From positions 62,001-126,000 of the forward strand of contig NZ_QEST01000235.1 in assembly GCF_003311645.1 (NCBI RefSeq): a DNA stretch of 64,000 nucleotides, written 5' to 3'. Shown piece by piece: positions 6,912 to 16,942 of this stretch. The notes under the pieces were generated by a model that was not told where the DNA came from, searched no databases, and was given only the letters and a program-made list of their open reading frames with translations. How positions within the stretch are numbered: position 1 is the first letter of the stretch; every line of letters starts with the position of its first letter. This DNA is from Streptomyces sp. PT12. GTDB lineage: Bacteria; Actinomycetota; Actinomycetes; Streptomycetales; Streptomycetaceae. The position numbers and the translations under genes were made by a program.

Positions 6912-9031
6912 AACCAGCCCTGCGCCGAGTCGCACCCCAGGTCGCGCAGCTGCTCGGCCTGGGCCGAGGTCTCCACGCCCTCGACCGTCACCGAGAGCTG
7001 GAGCGTGTGGGCCAGCGAGACGATGCCCTCCACGATCTTGAGGTCGATCGGATCGGCCGGGTCGCGCTGGAGCCCCTGGGTGAAGGAACGGTCCAGCTTG
7101 AGGGTGCTCGCGGGCAGCCTGCGCAGGTTCGCGAGGTTGGAGTAGCCGGTGCCGAAGTCGTCGAGCGCGATGCCCACGCCCAGGTCGGCCAGCTCGCGCA
7201 GCGGCCGAAGCTCGTTCTCGTCGGCGCTGATCATCGCCGTCTCGGTGACCTCGAGGCACAGCGAGCTAGGCGGCAGGCCCGCCTCCTCGAGCACCGCGAC
7301 CGTGTCCTCGACCAGCTCGGGGTGGTGCAGCTGACGCGGCGAGAGGTTGACGTTCACCTTCAGGGGCCTGGGACCCCCTATCCCGCGCACCTGCCACTGG
7401 CACGCCTGCCGCACGGCCTCCTGGAGCACCCAGCGGCCCAACGGCACGATCAGGCCCGTGTGTTCGGCCAGCGGGATGAAACGGTCGGGTCCGAGCACCC
7501 CGTGCCGTGGATGGCTCCAGCGCACCAGCGCCTCCGCGCCCTCCAGGCTGCCGTCCTCCATCTTGACCAGCGGCTGGTACTCGATGAAGAACTCGGCCCC
7601 CTTCAACGCCGCGGGCAGATGGTGCGTCAGATGGTGCCGGGAGATGGCCCGCGCGTCCGAGTCGGGGTCGGCGACCGCGTAGCGGTTCCCGCCCTCCGCC
7701 TTCGCCCGGTACATCGTGATGTCCGCGCTGCGCAGCACCTCGGCCGACGTCAGGTGCTCCGTCGGGCCCTCGACGATGCCGATGCTCGCTCGTACCAGCA
7801 GCTCCCTGCCACCCACCTCGATCGGCGTCGCCAGCGCCTCGAGGGCCCGCTCCGCCAGGTCCGTCACCGCGTGGGGCGTCGGCGGGTCGAGCACCAGCGC
7901 CACGAACTCGTCGCCCCCGATGCGCGCCAGCATCTGCCCGGGGCCCGAGGCGATCGTGCCGAGCCGCTCGGCGACCCCGATCAGCAGCTGGTCGCCGACC
8001 GCGTGCCCGAGGCTGTCGTTGACCGCCTTGAAGCCGTCGAGGTCCAGGTAGCACAGCCCGATCCTGGTGGGCGCCGAGCCGGACGAGAGGGCCTGCTCGA
8101 GGCGTTCGAAGAACAGCGAGCGGTTGGGCAGGTCCGTCAGCGCGTCGTGCGTGGCCTGGTAGCGCAGCCGCAGATTGAGCAGGCGGCGCTCCGACACGTC
8201 CTCGATCATCGCCAGCATGTAGCGCGGCTCGCCCTCGGTGTCGCGCAGCAGCGAGACCGTCAGATTCGTCCACAGGACCGTGCCGTCCTTGCGGCTGTAC
8301 GGCTTCTCCATGTGGTAGTGCTCGCGCTCACCGCGCATCAGCTCACGCTGGAGCCGCCACACCTCGGGGGTGTCATCGGGGTGCGTCCACTCCAGGATGT
8401 TGCGGCTGCGGATGTGCGGCTCGGAGCGGCCGAGCATGCGCGCGAGCGCGTCGTTGACGTCGAGGATCCTGCCGTCCATGTCCGCGATGCTGATGCCGAG
8501 CGCCGCGTCCTTGAAGACCGCGCGGAAGCGCGTCTCGCTCACGTGCAGGGCGTCCGCCATCTCCTGCTGCGCGGTCAACGCGGCCAGCGAGACCGCCTCC
8601 TGCTCGGTGCGCGTGCGCTCCTGGAGGGCCCGCGCGAACCCCGCCGAGACGGCGTGCTGGAGCCGCGAGCAGCGGGCGCGGGCCTCCTCAGCGGGCAGCT
8701 CGGCCGGGTCGAGGCAGTACAGCAGCAAATACGAGTCGACCACGCCGAGCACGGCGGGCAGCGCGTCGGGCGCCGTGCAGTGCGCCGCGACCAGCGCCTC
8801 CCCGACCGCCCGGCCAGGCGCGGGGTCGAACCGCGGGGCGCGCAGCGCGTCGGCGAGCACCCGGGCCTGCGCGAGCAGCAGCCCCTTGAACTCGTCCCTG
8901 GTCATGGATGTCGCCGTGGCGGGGTAGACCGCGCGGCACCAGATCGTCGCGAACCGGCGCACCCCGTCGGGTGGCTCCCCGCCACCGTGCGCGTCGGGCC
9001 GGTCCGCGGCACCCGAAGACTTGGCTCTCAC
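6866..9031 (-). CDS. PAS-GGDEF-EAL cyclic-di-GMP turnover protein
   Basis: 721 residues, no membrane segment. An N-terminal helical region (about 43-150) is followed by a PAS/PAC domain (about 165-285), a GGDEF domain with an intact GGDEF motif at 372-376, and an EAL domain (EAL at 500-502, DDFGTG at 624-629, and the KVNVNLSPRQL stretch). Both catalytic signatures look intact, so it could make and degrade c-di-GMP; proteins of this layout in Streptomyces (CdgA, RmdA) act on development. Its start overlaps the stop of the upstream methyltransferase gene by 4 bp (ATGA type), which implies translational coupling. Downstream it overlaps anmK tail-to-tail. Confidence 0.92.
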   Translation of the reverse strand: MRAKSSGAADRPDAHGGGEPPDGVRRFATIWCRAVYPATATSMTRDEFKGLLLAQARVLADALRAPRFDPAPGRAVGEALVAAHCTAPDALPAVLGVVDSYLLLYCLDPAELPAEEARARCSRLQHAVSAGFARALQERTRTEQEAVSLAALTAQQEMADALHVSETRFRAVFKDAALGISIADMDGRILDVNDALARMLGRSEPHIRSRNILEWTHPDDTPEVWRLQRELMRGEREHYHMEKPYSRKDGTVLWTNLTVSLLRDTEGEPRYMLAMIEDVSERRLLNLRLRYQATHDALTDLPNRSLFFERLEQALSSGSAPTRIGLCYLDLDGFKAVNDSLGHAVGDQLLIGVAERLGTIASGPGQMLARIGGDEFVALVLDPPTPHAVTDLAERALEALATPIEVGGRELLVRASIGIVEGPTEHLTSAEVLRSADITMYRAKAEGGNRYAVADPDSDARAISRHHLTHHLPAALKGAEFFIEYQPLVKMEDGSLEGAEALVRWSHPRHGVLGPDRFIPLAEHTGLIVPLGRWVLQEAVRQACQWQVRGIGGPRPLKVNVNLSPRQLHHPELVEDTVAVLEEAGLPPSSLCLEVTETAMISADENELRPLRELADLGVGIALDDFGTGYSNLANLRRLPASTLKLDRSFTQGLQRDPADPIDLKIVEGIVSLAHTLQLSVTVEGVETSAQAEQLRDLGCDSAQGWFYARPGPPERLPEAV

Positions 9032-9840
9032 GCTGTGCGCCCTACTCCCGCGAAACCGCTGTACACGGTGGGGTCTTCGAGGTCGACGGGCCCGTCGGGG
9101 CGCCAGTCGGGCAGCGCGACCACGCCGGGCTCGGCCAGCTCGAAGCCGTCGAAGAAGCGCTCGATCTCCGCGCTCGTGCGCATCACGAACGTGGAGCCGC
9201 CCCTGCGGTAAATGTCGCTGACGTCGTCGCCCTGCGCGGTGGTGGCGGGGCCGCGCTCGACGGAGGCGTGGGAGAGGATGAGCATGCTGCCGGGCGCGAG
9301 CGCGTCGCGGAACTCCGCCACCCGCTCGTACGGCTTGTCGTCCTGGTCCATGAAGTGCAGCAGCGCGACGAGCAGCAGGGCCACGGGGCGGTTCAGGTCG
9401 AGCAGGCTCTCGACCGGCCTGCTGGCCAGGATGGCGGACGGCTCGCGGAAGTCCCCCGCCACCACGCCCACATGGTCCTGCCCCGCGACCACGGCCCTGC
9501 TGTGGGCCACGGCCACCGCGTCGTTGTCCACATAGACCACGCGCGCCTCGGGGCTGGCCTCCCTCGCGACCTCGTGGACGTTGCCGAATGTGGGAATTCC
9601 CGAGCCGATGTCCAGGAACTGGGTGACGCCTTCGGCCACCGCGTGGCGCACCGCGCGCCGCATGAAGGCGCGATTCGCCTGAACGATCTTGGGAAGCCCG
9701 GGAAACGCCTCGATGACCTTGCGCGCCGCCACGCGATCCGCCTCGAAATTGTGCGAGCCACCGAGGTAGTAGTCGTACATCCGCGAGACACTCGGCACGG
9801 ACAGATCGATGCCGTGCGGCGCCCAGGCGGGTCGTTCCAT
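9028..9840 (-). CDS. DUF574 (SAV2177-like) SAM-dependent methyltransferase
   Basis: 270 residues from ATG 9840, chosen because GGAGA lies six bases before it; an upstream ATG at 9864 lacks such a site. The family start MERPAWAP, the SVSRMYDYYLGGSHNFEAD block, the SAM-binding motif FLDIGSGIPT and the acidic strand VVYVDND are all seen. Such proteins are found almost only in actinomycetes, in many copies per genome, and their substrates are mostly unknown. Here the gene is the first of a pair with the PAS-GGDEF-EAL gene (4-bp overlap). Confidence 0.9.
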   Translation of the reverse strand: MERPAWAPHGIDLSVPSVSRMYDYYLGGSHNFEADRVAARKVIEAFPGLPKIVQANRAFMRRAVRHAVAEGVTQFLDIGSGIPTFGNVHEVAREASPEARVVYVDNDAVAVAHSRAVVAGQDHVGVVAGDFREPSAILASRPVESLLDLNRPVALLLVALLHFMDQDDKPYERVAEFRDALAPGSMLILSHASVERGPATTAQGDDVSDIYRRGGSTFVMRTSAEIERFFDGFELAEPGVVALPDWRPDGPVDLEDPTVYSGFAGVGRTA

Positions 9841-10051
9841 CGACGTCTCCAATGTCCCCAGCATATGCGCGATGTGGTCCAGGCCGTCGAGACTACTGAC
9901 CCGGCGCCAGATCAGGGAAGGAAACGGAGGATCAACATCCGTCCGCCAAGGCGTTACCTGTCCTTCTGTCCCGGATTGGGGGACGGCCCCGACGGCGTCA
10001 TCCGGCCAAACACCTGGCCGATTTCACGGTCGTTGGGCCGCCCGGCGCCGT

Positions 10052-11377
<1,326 letters not shown>

Positions 11378-11569
11378 TTATGACCTGATCAAGGGAGTTG
11401 TACGGCGGATCAACGATATGGGCGCGGAATCCCCACGGCAAGAACGGCTCGGTACTCCTCCAACCCCGCGCCACTAAAGCGGTTGCCCCGCACCCGGGGC
11501 CACATCGCACAATGGAGTGAACGCGGCGGAGCCCGCGATTCCATTTTCTGTTTCACGGGGGGATTCACC

Positions 11570-12763
11570 ATGGGGTACACCGAGCTGCCCGGCGCGCGCG
11601 TGCCGATCCGCATGTGGGCGGACCCGGCGACGGTCGAGAGCGGCGCGATGCGGCAGCTGGAGAACGTCGCGACCCTGCCGTGGATCCGCGGCCTCGCCGT
11701 GATGCCCGACGTGCACTACGGGAAGGGCGCCACCGTCGGCTCCGTGATCGCCATGGAGGGCGCGGTCTGCCCCGCGGCCGTCGGCGTCGACATCGGCTGC
11801 GGCATGACCGCGGTGCGCACGTCGCTCACCGCCGACGACCTGCCCGGCGACCTCTCGCGGCTGCGCTCGCGCATCGAGGAGGCCATCCCGGTCGGCCACG
11901 CGATGCACGGCGAGACCGTTGACCCGCGGCGGCTGCACGGGGTGCCGACGGCGGACTGGGACGCGTTCTGGGCGGGCTTCGACCGGGTGGCCGACGCCGT
12001 CAAGTACCGCAGGGAGCGCGCCGGTCGGCAGCTCGGCTCGCTCGGCGGCGGGAACCACTTCATCGAGCTGTGCACCGACACCGAGGGCGCGGTGTGGCTC
12101 ATGCTGCACTCGGGATCGCGCAACATCGGCAAGGAGCTGGCCGAGCACCACATCGGCGAGGCCCAGCGGCTTCCGCACAACCGCGGCCTGGTGGACAGGG
12201 ACCTGGCGGTCTTCGTCGCCGACACCCCGCAGATGGCGGCCTACCGGCATGACCTGTTCTGGGCGCAGGACTACGCCCGGCGCAACCGAGCACTGATGAT
12301 GGCGCTGCTGAAGGACGTGGTGCGCAAGGAGTTCACGAAGGCCAAGCCCGCCTTCGGCGACGTGATCTCGTGCCACCACAACTATGTGGCCCAGGAGCGC
12401 TACGACGGGGTGGACCTCCTGGTGACCCGCAAGGGCGCGATCCGTGCGGGCAGCGGCGAGTTCGGGATCATTCCCGGCTCGATGGGCACCGGCTCGTACA
12501 TCGTCAAGGGCCTCGGCAACGTCGCCTCGTTCCGCTCCGCGTCCCATGGCGCGGGCCGCAGGATGAGCAGGAGCGCCGCCAAGAAGCGCTTCACCGTGCG
12601 GGATCTGGCCGAGCAGACCCGGGGCGTGGAGTGCCGCAAGGACGCGGGCGTCGTGGACGAGATCCCCGGCGCGTACAAGCCGATCGAGCAGGTCATCGAG
12701 CGCCAGCGCGACCTGGTCGCGGTCGTCGCCAAGCTCACCCAGGTGGTGTGCGTCAAGGGGTGA
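11570..12763 (+). CDS. rtcB: RtcB RNA ligase / tRNA-splicing ligase homologue
   Basis: 397 residues from ATG 11570 (MGYTELPGAR), preceded by a purine-rich stretch at 11557-11563. RtcB joins RNA 2',3'-cyclic-phosphate or 3'-phosphate ends to 5'-hydroxyl ends with GTP and manganese. Family blocks are complete: DVHYGKGATVGSV, GVDIGCGM (metal-binding Cys), GSLGGGNHFIE, HSGSRNIG, GSMGTGSYIVKG and the guanylylated histidine region SHGAGR. No archease, RtcA or RtcR gene lies nearby. A hairpin that could end transcription follows 10 bp after the stop. Confidence 0.95.
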   Translation: MGYTELPGARVPIRMWADPATVESGAMRQLENVATLPWIRGLAVMPDVHYGKGATVGSVIAMEGAVCPAAVGVDIGCGMTAVRTSLTADDLPGDLSRLRSRIEEAIPVGHAMHGETVDPRRLHGVPTADWDAFWAGFDRVADAVKYRRERAGRQLGSLGGGNHFIELCTDTEGAVWLMLHSGSRNIGKELAEHHIGEAQRLPHNRGLVDRDLAVFVADTPQMAAYRHDLFWAQDYARRNRALMMALLKDVVRKEFTKAKPAFGDVISCHHNYVAQERYDGVDLLVTRKGAIRAGSGEFGIIPGSMGTGSYIVKGLGNVASFRSASHGAGRRMSRSAAKKRFTVRDLAEQTRGVECRKDAGVVDEIPGAYKPIEQVIERQRDLVAVVAKLTQVVCVKG

Positions 12764-12773
12764 AAGGGGTGAA

Positions 12774-12819
12774 CGCCGCGCCGCCCATGGCCTGATGAGG
12801 CGCCATGGGCAGCGCGGCG
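12774..12819 (+). terminator. long hairpin after rtcB
   Basis: Two 18-base arms (12774-12791 and 12802-12819) pair with a single mismatch around a 10-base loop. There is no T-tract, as is usual for high-GC actinomycete terminators. It separates rtcB from the lanthipeptide precursor. Confidence 0.75.
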
Positions 12820-12885
12820 TCCCGGTGCTACCGTCGAAGCCCGCACGGCCATATCGGCATATAGGGGAGACGTCGGGAGGGTCCC

Positions 12886-13065
12886 ATGGAAGCCTTGTCA
12901 GACCTCGTTCCGCGCCGGGCGGGCGACCGTGTCGTCGAGCCGCGGGTCGACTTCGACCTGGTGGCCAGCGCCGCGCACGCGGCCGACCGGTGCCCGGTGA
13001 GCTGCGTCTGCATCACCGGCACCGGGGGCAACTGCCAGGCCACCGGCAACAGCTACGCCCTCTGA
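12886..13065 (+). CDS. lanA: lanthipeptide precursor peptide (LanA)
   Basis: 59 residues. The SD-like GGAGG at 12876-12880 lies five bases before the ATG. The first 35 residues form an acidic/basic leader with no membrane segment (MEALSDLVPRRAG... ...DFDLVASAAHAADR). The C-terminal core is rich in ring-forming residues: Cys36, Cys40, Cys42 and Cys50 with Ser39, Thr44, Thr46, Thr53 and Ser56. The LanL synthetase gene starts seven bases after the stop, so the two are surely one transcript. I infer that Ser/Thr are dehydrated and joined to Cys to give up to four (methyl)lanthionine rings. The exact cleavage site and ring pattern cannot be read from the sequence. An AT-rich patch (atatcggcatata, 12851-12863) may hold the promoter. 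Confidence 0.85.
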   Translation: MEALSDLVPRRAGDRVVEPRVDFDLVASAAHAADRCPVSCVCITGTGGNCQATGNSYAL

Positions 13066-13072
13066 GCCCGGC

Positions 13073-15790
13073 GTGCACCCCGGGCTCACCTGGAGCGCGG
13101 ATGAGCTGGTTCGGCGGGCCATGGCCAGGGGCCAGGGCGACGCCGGCCACTCGCTGCGCGTCCACGGATCCTGGCTCACCGTCGCGCCCGACGGCGTTCC
13201 GCTGGGCGAACACGGCTGGAAGCTGCATGTCTCGGCGCGGCCCTCGACGTTTCCCGCGCTGGCCGAGGCGCTGCTCCCCGTGCTGCTCGCCGAGCGCTGC
13301 CACTTCAAGCTGGCGCGCTCCGACACCGCGCTGACCCGGATCAACGGCGGCCGTGAGTCGCCCGCCGCCGTCGGCAAGGCCGTCACCGTGTATCCGGAGC
13401 GGCGCCGGGTGCGGGATCTCGGGCTCGCGCTGGCCCGGCTGCTGCGCGGCCACGAGGGGCCGCGCGTGCTCAGCGACCGGCGGGTCGCCGACGACGCGCC
13501 GGTGTACTACCGCTACGGCCCCTTCACCACGCGCTGGTCCGCGGGGCCGAGGGGCGACCTCGGCATCAGGATCCCGGGGCCCGACGGGCGGTCGTTCGAC
13601 GCGGTGGCCACCCTGGAGTACCGCCAGCCGCCGTGGGTGACCGACCCGTTCGGGGGCGACGCGGAGCCGGACAGACCCGATGCCAGGGGTGACCCCAATG
13701 ACCCCGCCGGCCCCGAGGGGGCGGGGGAGACGCTGGGCGGCAGGTTCCGGCTGCTCAAGGGCATCTACCGCGCCGCGCACGGCAATGTGTTCAGGGCCAG
13801 GGACACCCGCTCGGGCCGCCGCGTCATCGTCAAACAGGCGCGCGCGCATGTGGGGGAGGGGCGCATGGGCGACGCGCGCACCCGGCTGCGCAACGAGCGC
13901 CGGGCGCTCACGGCGTGCGGCGGCCTCGACGGGGTTCCCGAGTTCCTCGACCACTTCGCGCACGGACCCGACGAGTTCCTGGTGACGCCCGACGTGGGCG
14001 CCGTCAACCTGCTCGACCACGTCCGCACCCGGGGCACGCCGCCGCCCGAGGCGTTCACCCGGCTCGCCTTCGAACTGGCCGCCACCGTCGCGGCGTTGCA
14101 CCGGCGAGGCGTTCTGATGCGGGACATCACCCCGCGCAACGTGGTGCTCGGCGGGCGCAGGGCGTTCCTCGTCGACTTCGGGCTCGCCGCGCTCGACGGC
14201 GTTCATCTGCCCGGCGGCACCCCGGGGTTCTCCCCGCCCGCGCAGCTGCGCGGAGAGCCGCCGACCCCGGGGGACGACTGCTTCGCGCTCGGCATGACCC
14301 TGGCCTTCGCGGTCACGGGGCTCACGCCCGTCGCCGCGCCCGTCACGCGCGAGCTGGCGCGGCAGCGCGCGCTCCAGACGCTGGCCCCGCCGCACGGCGC
14401 CGCGCCCGGCCATGTGGTGGGCGCGGTGGGCGCGTTGCTCGACGCGGACGAGGAACGCGCCACCGCCGCGCTCGCGACGCTGGCCGCTGGGCGCTGGCCC
14501 ACCGGGCGGAACGGCCCTGGCCCGCGCCCGCTGCCCGCCGTGCCCCCGCTACCCCGCGAGCCCGCCGCGGCGCTCGCCGAGCGCGTGCTCGAGCTGCTGC
14601 TCGCCGGCGTCGAGGCGCATGGCGACGGCGGCGGGGCGCAGGACATCGGCGCGGTGGACGGCAGCGTCTACAGCGGGAGCGCGGGGATCGGCCTGGAGCT
14701 CCTGCACCACACCGACCGCCCCGGCGTGCCCGAGGCGCTGCGCGCCCTGGCCTGGCACGCCTCGGCCGCCACACGCCGAGTGCCGCTCGCCGAGGGCCTG
14801 TTCGCGGGAACGACCGGCATCGCCCTGTTCCTGGCGCGCGCCGCGGCCGCGGGGTTCGAGGCGCCCGATGCGGCGCCAGGGGCTCCAGGCGCGCCGCACG
14901 ACGACATCTTCGGCGGCGCGGCGGGCCGCGGCCTCGGCGCGCTGCTGCTGGCCGACGTCACGGGCGACCCCGCGCACCTCGCGGCCGCGCGCGAGGCCGC
15001 GGACGCGCTGATGGCCAGGGATGAGCCGCTGCTCGGCGTGGAGCGGGAGACGGGCTTCGCGCCGGGGGCGGGCCTTGACCCGACGTTCGGCCACGCCCAC
15101 GGCCTGGCCGGGATCGTCGACTTCCTGACCGGGCTCGCCGCGCGCACCGGCGACCCCGAGGTGGGGTGGGCCGCCGCGGTGCGCTCGTGGCGGCTGGCGC
15201 GGCGGACGGCGGATCTGGCGGCGCTGGCGGCCGGGCCTTCGGCGGTGCCCGTCGCGGCCTCGTGGTGCCAGGGCATGGCCGGGGCGGCGAGCGCCCTCGC
15301 GCACGCCCACGCGGTGCTCGACGAGCCGGAGTTGGGCCGGGCCGCCGAGCTGGCCGGGGACGTCTGCGCGGCGTGGGTGCCCCGCATGGAGAACCTGTCG
15401 CAGTGCTGCGGCGTCGCCGGGGTCGGCGGCGCGCTGCTCGACCTCGCCCACCTGAGCGGGGCCGAGCGGTACCGGGCGGCGGCCGAGCGCGCCGCGCGCC
15501 ACCTGGTGGCGCGCAGCTTCGGGCCCGACCACGCGCCCGAGCTGATCGCGCCGGGGAGCCAGGACGCGCCGCTGTCGTTCGGGATGGGCTACGCGGGGGT
15601 GCTGACATTTCTGCGCGGGCTCATGTCTTCCGGCGCGCCAGGGGCGCCGCTCTCGGCGTCGGCGGCCCGGGGGCCGCTGCGGGGGCCGGGCCACCGGTGG
15701 GACCTGGCACCTCTGACCGCTCCCCGACCGGCTCCTCCCGCCGCTCGGCGGCCTCCCGGATCCTCGGCGGCGCCTTCAACGGGGGCCTGA
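13073..15790 (+). CDS. lanL: class IV-type lanthipeptide synthetase (LanL)
   Basis: 905 residues from GTG 13073. Order of domains: phospho-Ser/Thr lyase-like region about 1-200; Ser/Thr kinase about 222-490 with Lys254 (VIVKQ), catalytic Asp351 (MRDITPRNV) and Asp368 of DFG; LanC-like cyclase about 500-865. The cyclase keeps zinc ligands: Cys732 in WCQG and Cys778-Cys779 in QCCG, so it is class IV rather than class III. The CCG in place of the usual CHG is unusual. The kinase would phosphorylate core Ser/Thr, the lyase eliminate phosphate and the cyclase close the rings. No dedicated transporter or leader protease is adjacent. The last ~40 residues are Pro/Ala/Arg-rich and lie antisense to the PAP2 gene (170-bp overlap); the cyclase fold seems to end near FLRGL (about 852). 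Confidence 0.9.
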   Translation: MHPGLTWSADELVRRAMARGQGDAGHSLRVHGSWLTVAPDGVPLGEHGWKLHVSARPSTFPALAEALLPVLLAERCHFKLARSDTALTRINGGRESPAAVGKAVTVYPERRRVRDLGLALARLLRGHEGPRVLSDRRVADDAPVYYRYGPFTTRWSAGPRGDLGIRIPGPDGRSFDAVATLEYRQPPWVTDPFGGDAEPDRPDARGDPNDPAGPEGAGETLGGRFRLLKGIYRAAHGNVFRARDTRSGRRVIVKQARAHVGEGRMGDARTRLRNERRALTACGGLDGVPEFLDHFAHGPDEFLVTPDVGAVNLLDHVRTRGTPPPEAFTRLAFELAATVAALHRRGVLMRDITPRNVVLGGRRAFLVDFGLAALDGVHLPGGTPGFSPPAQLRGEPPTPGDDCFALGMTLAFAVTGLTPVAAPVTRELARQRALQTLAPPHGAAPGHVVGAVGALLDADEERATAALATLAAGRWPTGRNGPGPRPLPAVPPLPREPAAALAERVLELLLAGVEAHGDGGGAQDIGAVDGSVYSGSAGIGLELLHHTDRPGVPEALRALAWHASAATRRVPLAEGLFAGTTGIALFLARAAAAGFEAPDAAPGAPGAPHDDIFGGAAGRGLGALLLADVTGDPAHLAAAREAADALMARDEPLLGVERETGFAPGAGLDPTFGHAHGLAGIVDFLTGLAARTGDPEVGWAAAVRSWRLARRTADLAALAAGPSAVPVAASWCQGMAGAASALAHAHAVLDEPELGRAAELAGDVCAAWVPRMENLSQCCGVAGVGGALLDLAHLSGAERYRAAAERAARHLVARSFGPDHAPELIAPGSQDAPLSFGMGYAGVLTFLRGLMSSGAPGAPLSASAARGPLRGPGHRWDLAPLTAPRPAPPAARRPPGSSAAPSTGA

Positions 15791-16514
15791 GCACCGCGAG
15801 AACGGCCGCGAGGATGGCGCAGGCCACCAGGCCGTCCATCCAGTAGTGGTGGGCGGTGGCGACCACGGCGACCAGGGTGATGGCCGGGTGGATCAGCCAC
15901 AGCCAGCGCAGCCGCGAGCGGCACGACACGATGAGCGCGACGGCGATGAAGACCGCCCAGCCGACGTGCAGCGACGGCATCGCCGCGAACTGGTTGGCCA
16001 TCGAGTCGGGTTCGGGCTCGTCGTAGACCGCGGGCCCGTAGAGCGTGCCGGTGTCCACCATCCCCGAGCCCGCGAACAGGCGCGGGGGCGCGAGCGGCAC
16101 CAGCAGGTGCAGCACGAGGGCGGCGCCGGTGAGCCAGGTGAGCACCCAGCGGACCCACAGGTAATGGCCGGGGCGGCGCCAGTACATCCACACGAGAAAG
16201 ATGACGATGGCCGGAAAGTGCACGGTCGCGTAGTAGACATTGATCGCGCGGATCAATGCCTCGCTGTTCATGGCCAGATCCTGCACCCACGCCTCGCTCG
16301 GCAGCCGCAGGGCGCGTTCGAGATCCCATACGCGCGTGGCGTTCTCATAGGCGTCGTCGAACTGGCCGTTGGCCGCGCGTCTGCCGAACTTGTAGGCCAT
16401 GTACAGCGCGATGACCAGCGGAAGCTCGCGGATCAGCGCGGGTCTCGGGGAGGCCGCTGGCCGCTTCCGCTTCCATGTGAGGTGAGGACGCTTCAGCACT
16501 GGTGCGCTTGGCAT
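15621..16514 (-). CDS. PAP2-family membrane phosphatase / phosphotransferase
   Basis: 297 residues from ATG 16514 (MPSAPVLKR). Five to six hydrophobic segments are visible between about residues 32 and 240. The PAP2 signature histidines are in AAMPSLHVGWA and AHHYWMDG, the pattern of the Aur1/inositol-phosphotransferase-like branch often found in actinomycetes. Such enzymes act on lipid-linked phosphates at the membrane, for example undecaprenyl-pyrophosphate or inositol lipids; which one is not clear. The 55-residue Pro/Arg/Ala-rich tail overlaps the end of lanL. A role in lantibiotic self-protection is only a guess from position. Confidence 0.8.
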   Translation of the reverse strand: MPSAPVLKRPHLTWKRKRPAASPRPALIRELPLVIALYMAYKFGRRAANGQFDDAYENATRVWDLERALRLPSEAWVQDLAMNSEALIRAINVYYATVHFPAIVIFLVWMYWRRPGHYLWVRWVLTWLTGAALVLHLLVPLAPPRLFAGSGMVDTGTLYGPAVYDEPEPDSMANQFAAMPSLHVGWAVFIAVALIVSCRSRLRWLWLIHPAITLVAVVATAHHYWMDGLVACAILAAVLAVLRPPLKAPPRIREAAERREEPVGERSEVPGPTGGPAPAAAPGPPTPRAAPLARRKT

Positions 16515-16942
16515 AGTCGATATTCCCGAATGGCAGCGTTGGCGGTGCGCGGACTCGTCTCGTGGACACGTCGGGGTCACGCTTCGATCTTCTGTTCCCC
16601 GCCGCGAGTTTACGTTGCTCCTGCCCCCGTTCGGGTACGCCACACGACTTCCCGGGGCCCCGGTTGTGCGCCGTCGCGCAGGGGCCGTGCGAGGGTCGCA
16701 CGGGCCGCGCGTGCGCCGCCGTGCGCGCCGTCGGGCCGGTCGCCTGGCAGCCGTTGATCCGGTCCGAACCTTCGGGCAGGTCACGGCGGGCCGGACGAGG
16801 CTTTGTCCTCGGTGAGGGGAAAGTCCTAACGATTTGTGCAGAACTTCTTCCCACCCCGCCAGCCCACTGCTACATTCCCCACCCGAAGCCCGGCGCGGAC
16901 CTCGCGTCGGGGCCCGATGCCGACGGTGGCGGGAGGGACAGC
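16515..16942. promoter_or_regulatory. 428-bp intergenic region with candidate ROK operator
   Basis: This gap lies between the PAP2 gene and the divergent ROK regulator. Most of it is featureless GC-rich sequence. A lower-GC patch at 16819-16850 contains an imperfect inverted repeat AAGTCC (16821-16826) and GAACTT (16841-16846) spaced by 14 bases, a plausible binding site for the downstream ROK protein. TACATT at 16871-16876 could be a -10 box. No gene is supported here. Confidence 0.4.

Noticed and set aside
5837-9211. Very long plus-strand open frame opposite the GGDEF-EAL and methyltransferase genes
   Set aside because: Its translation is Arg/His/Val/Gln-rich antisense sequence with no domain. 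The minus strand carries well-conserved domains across the same bases.
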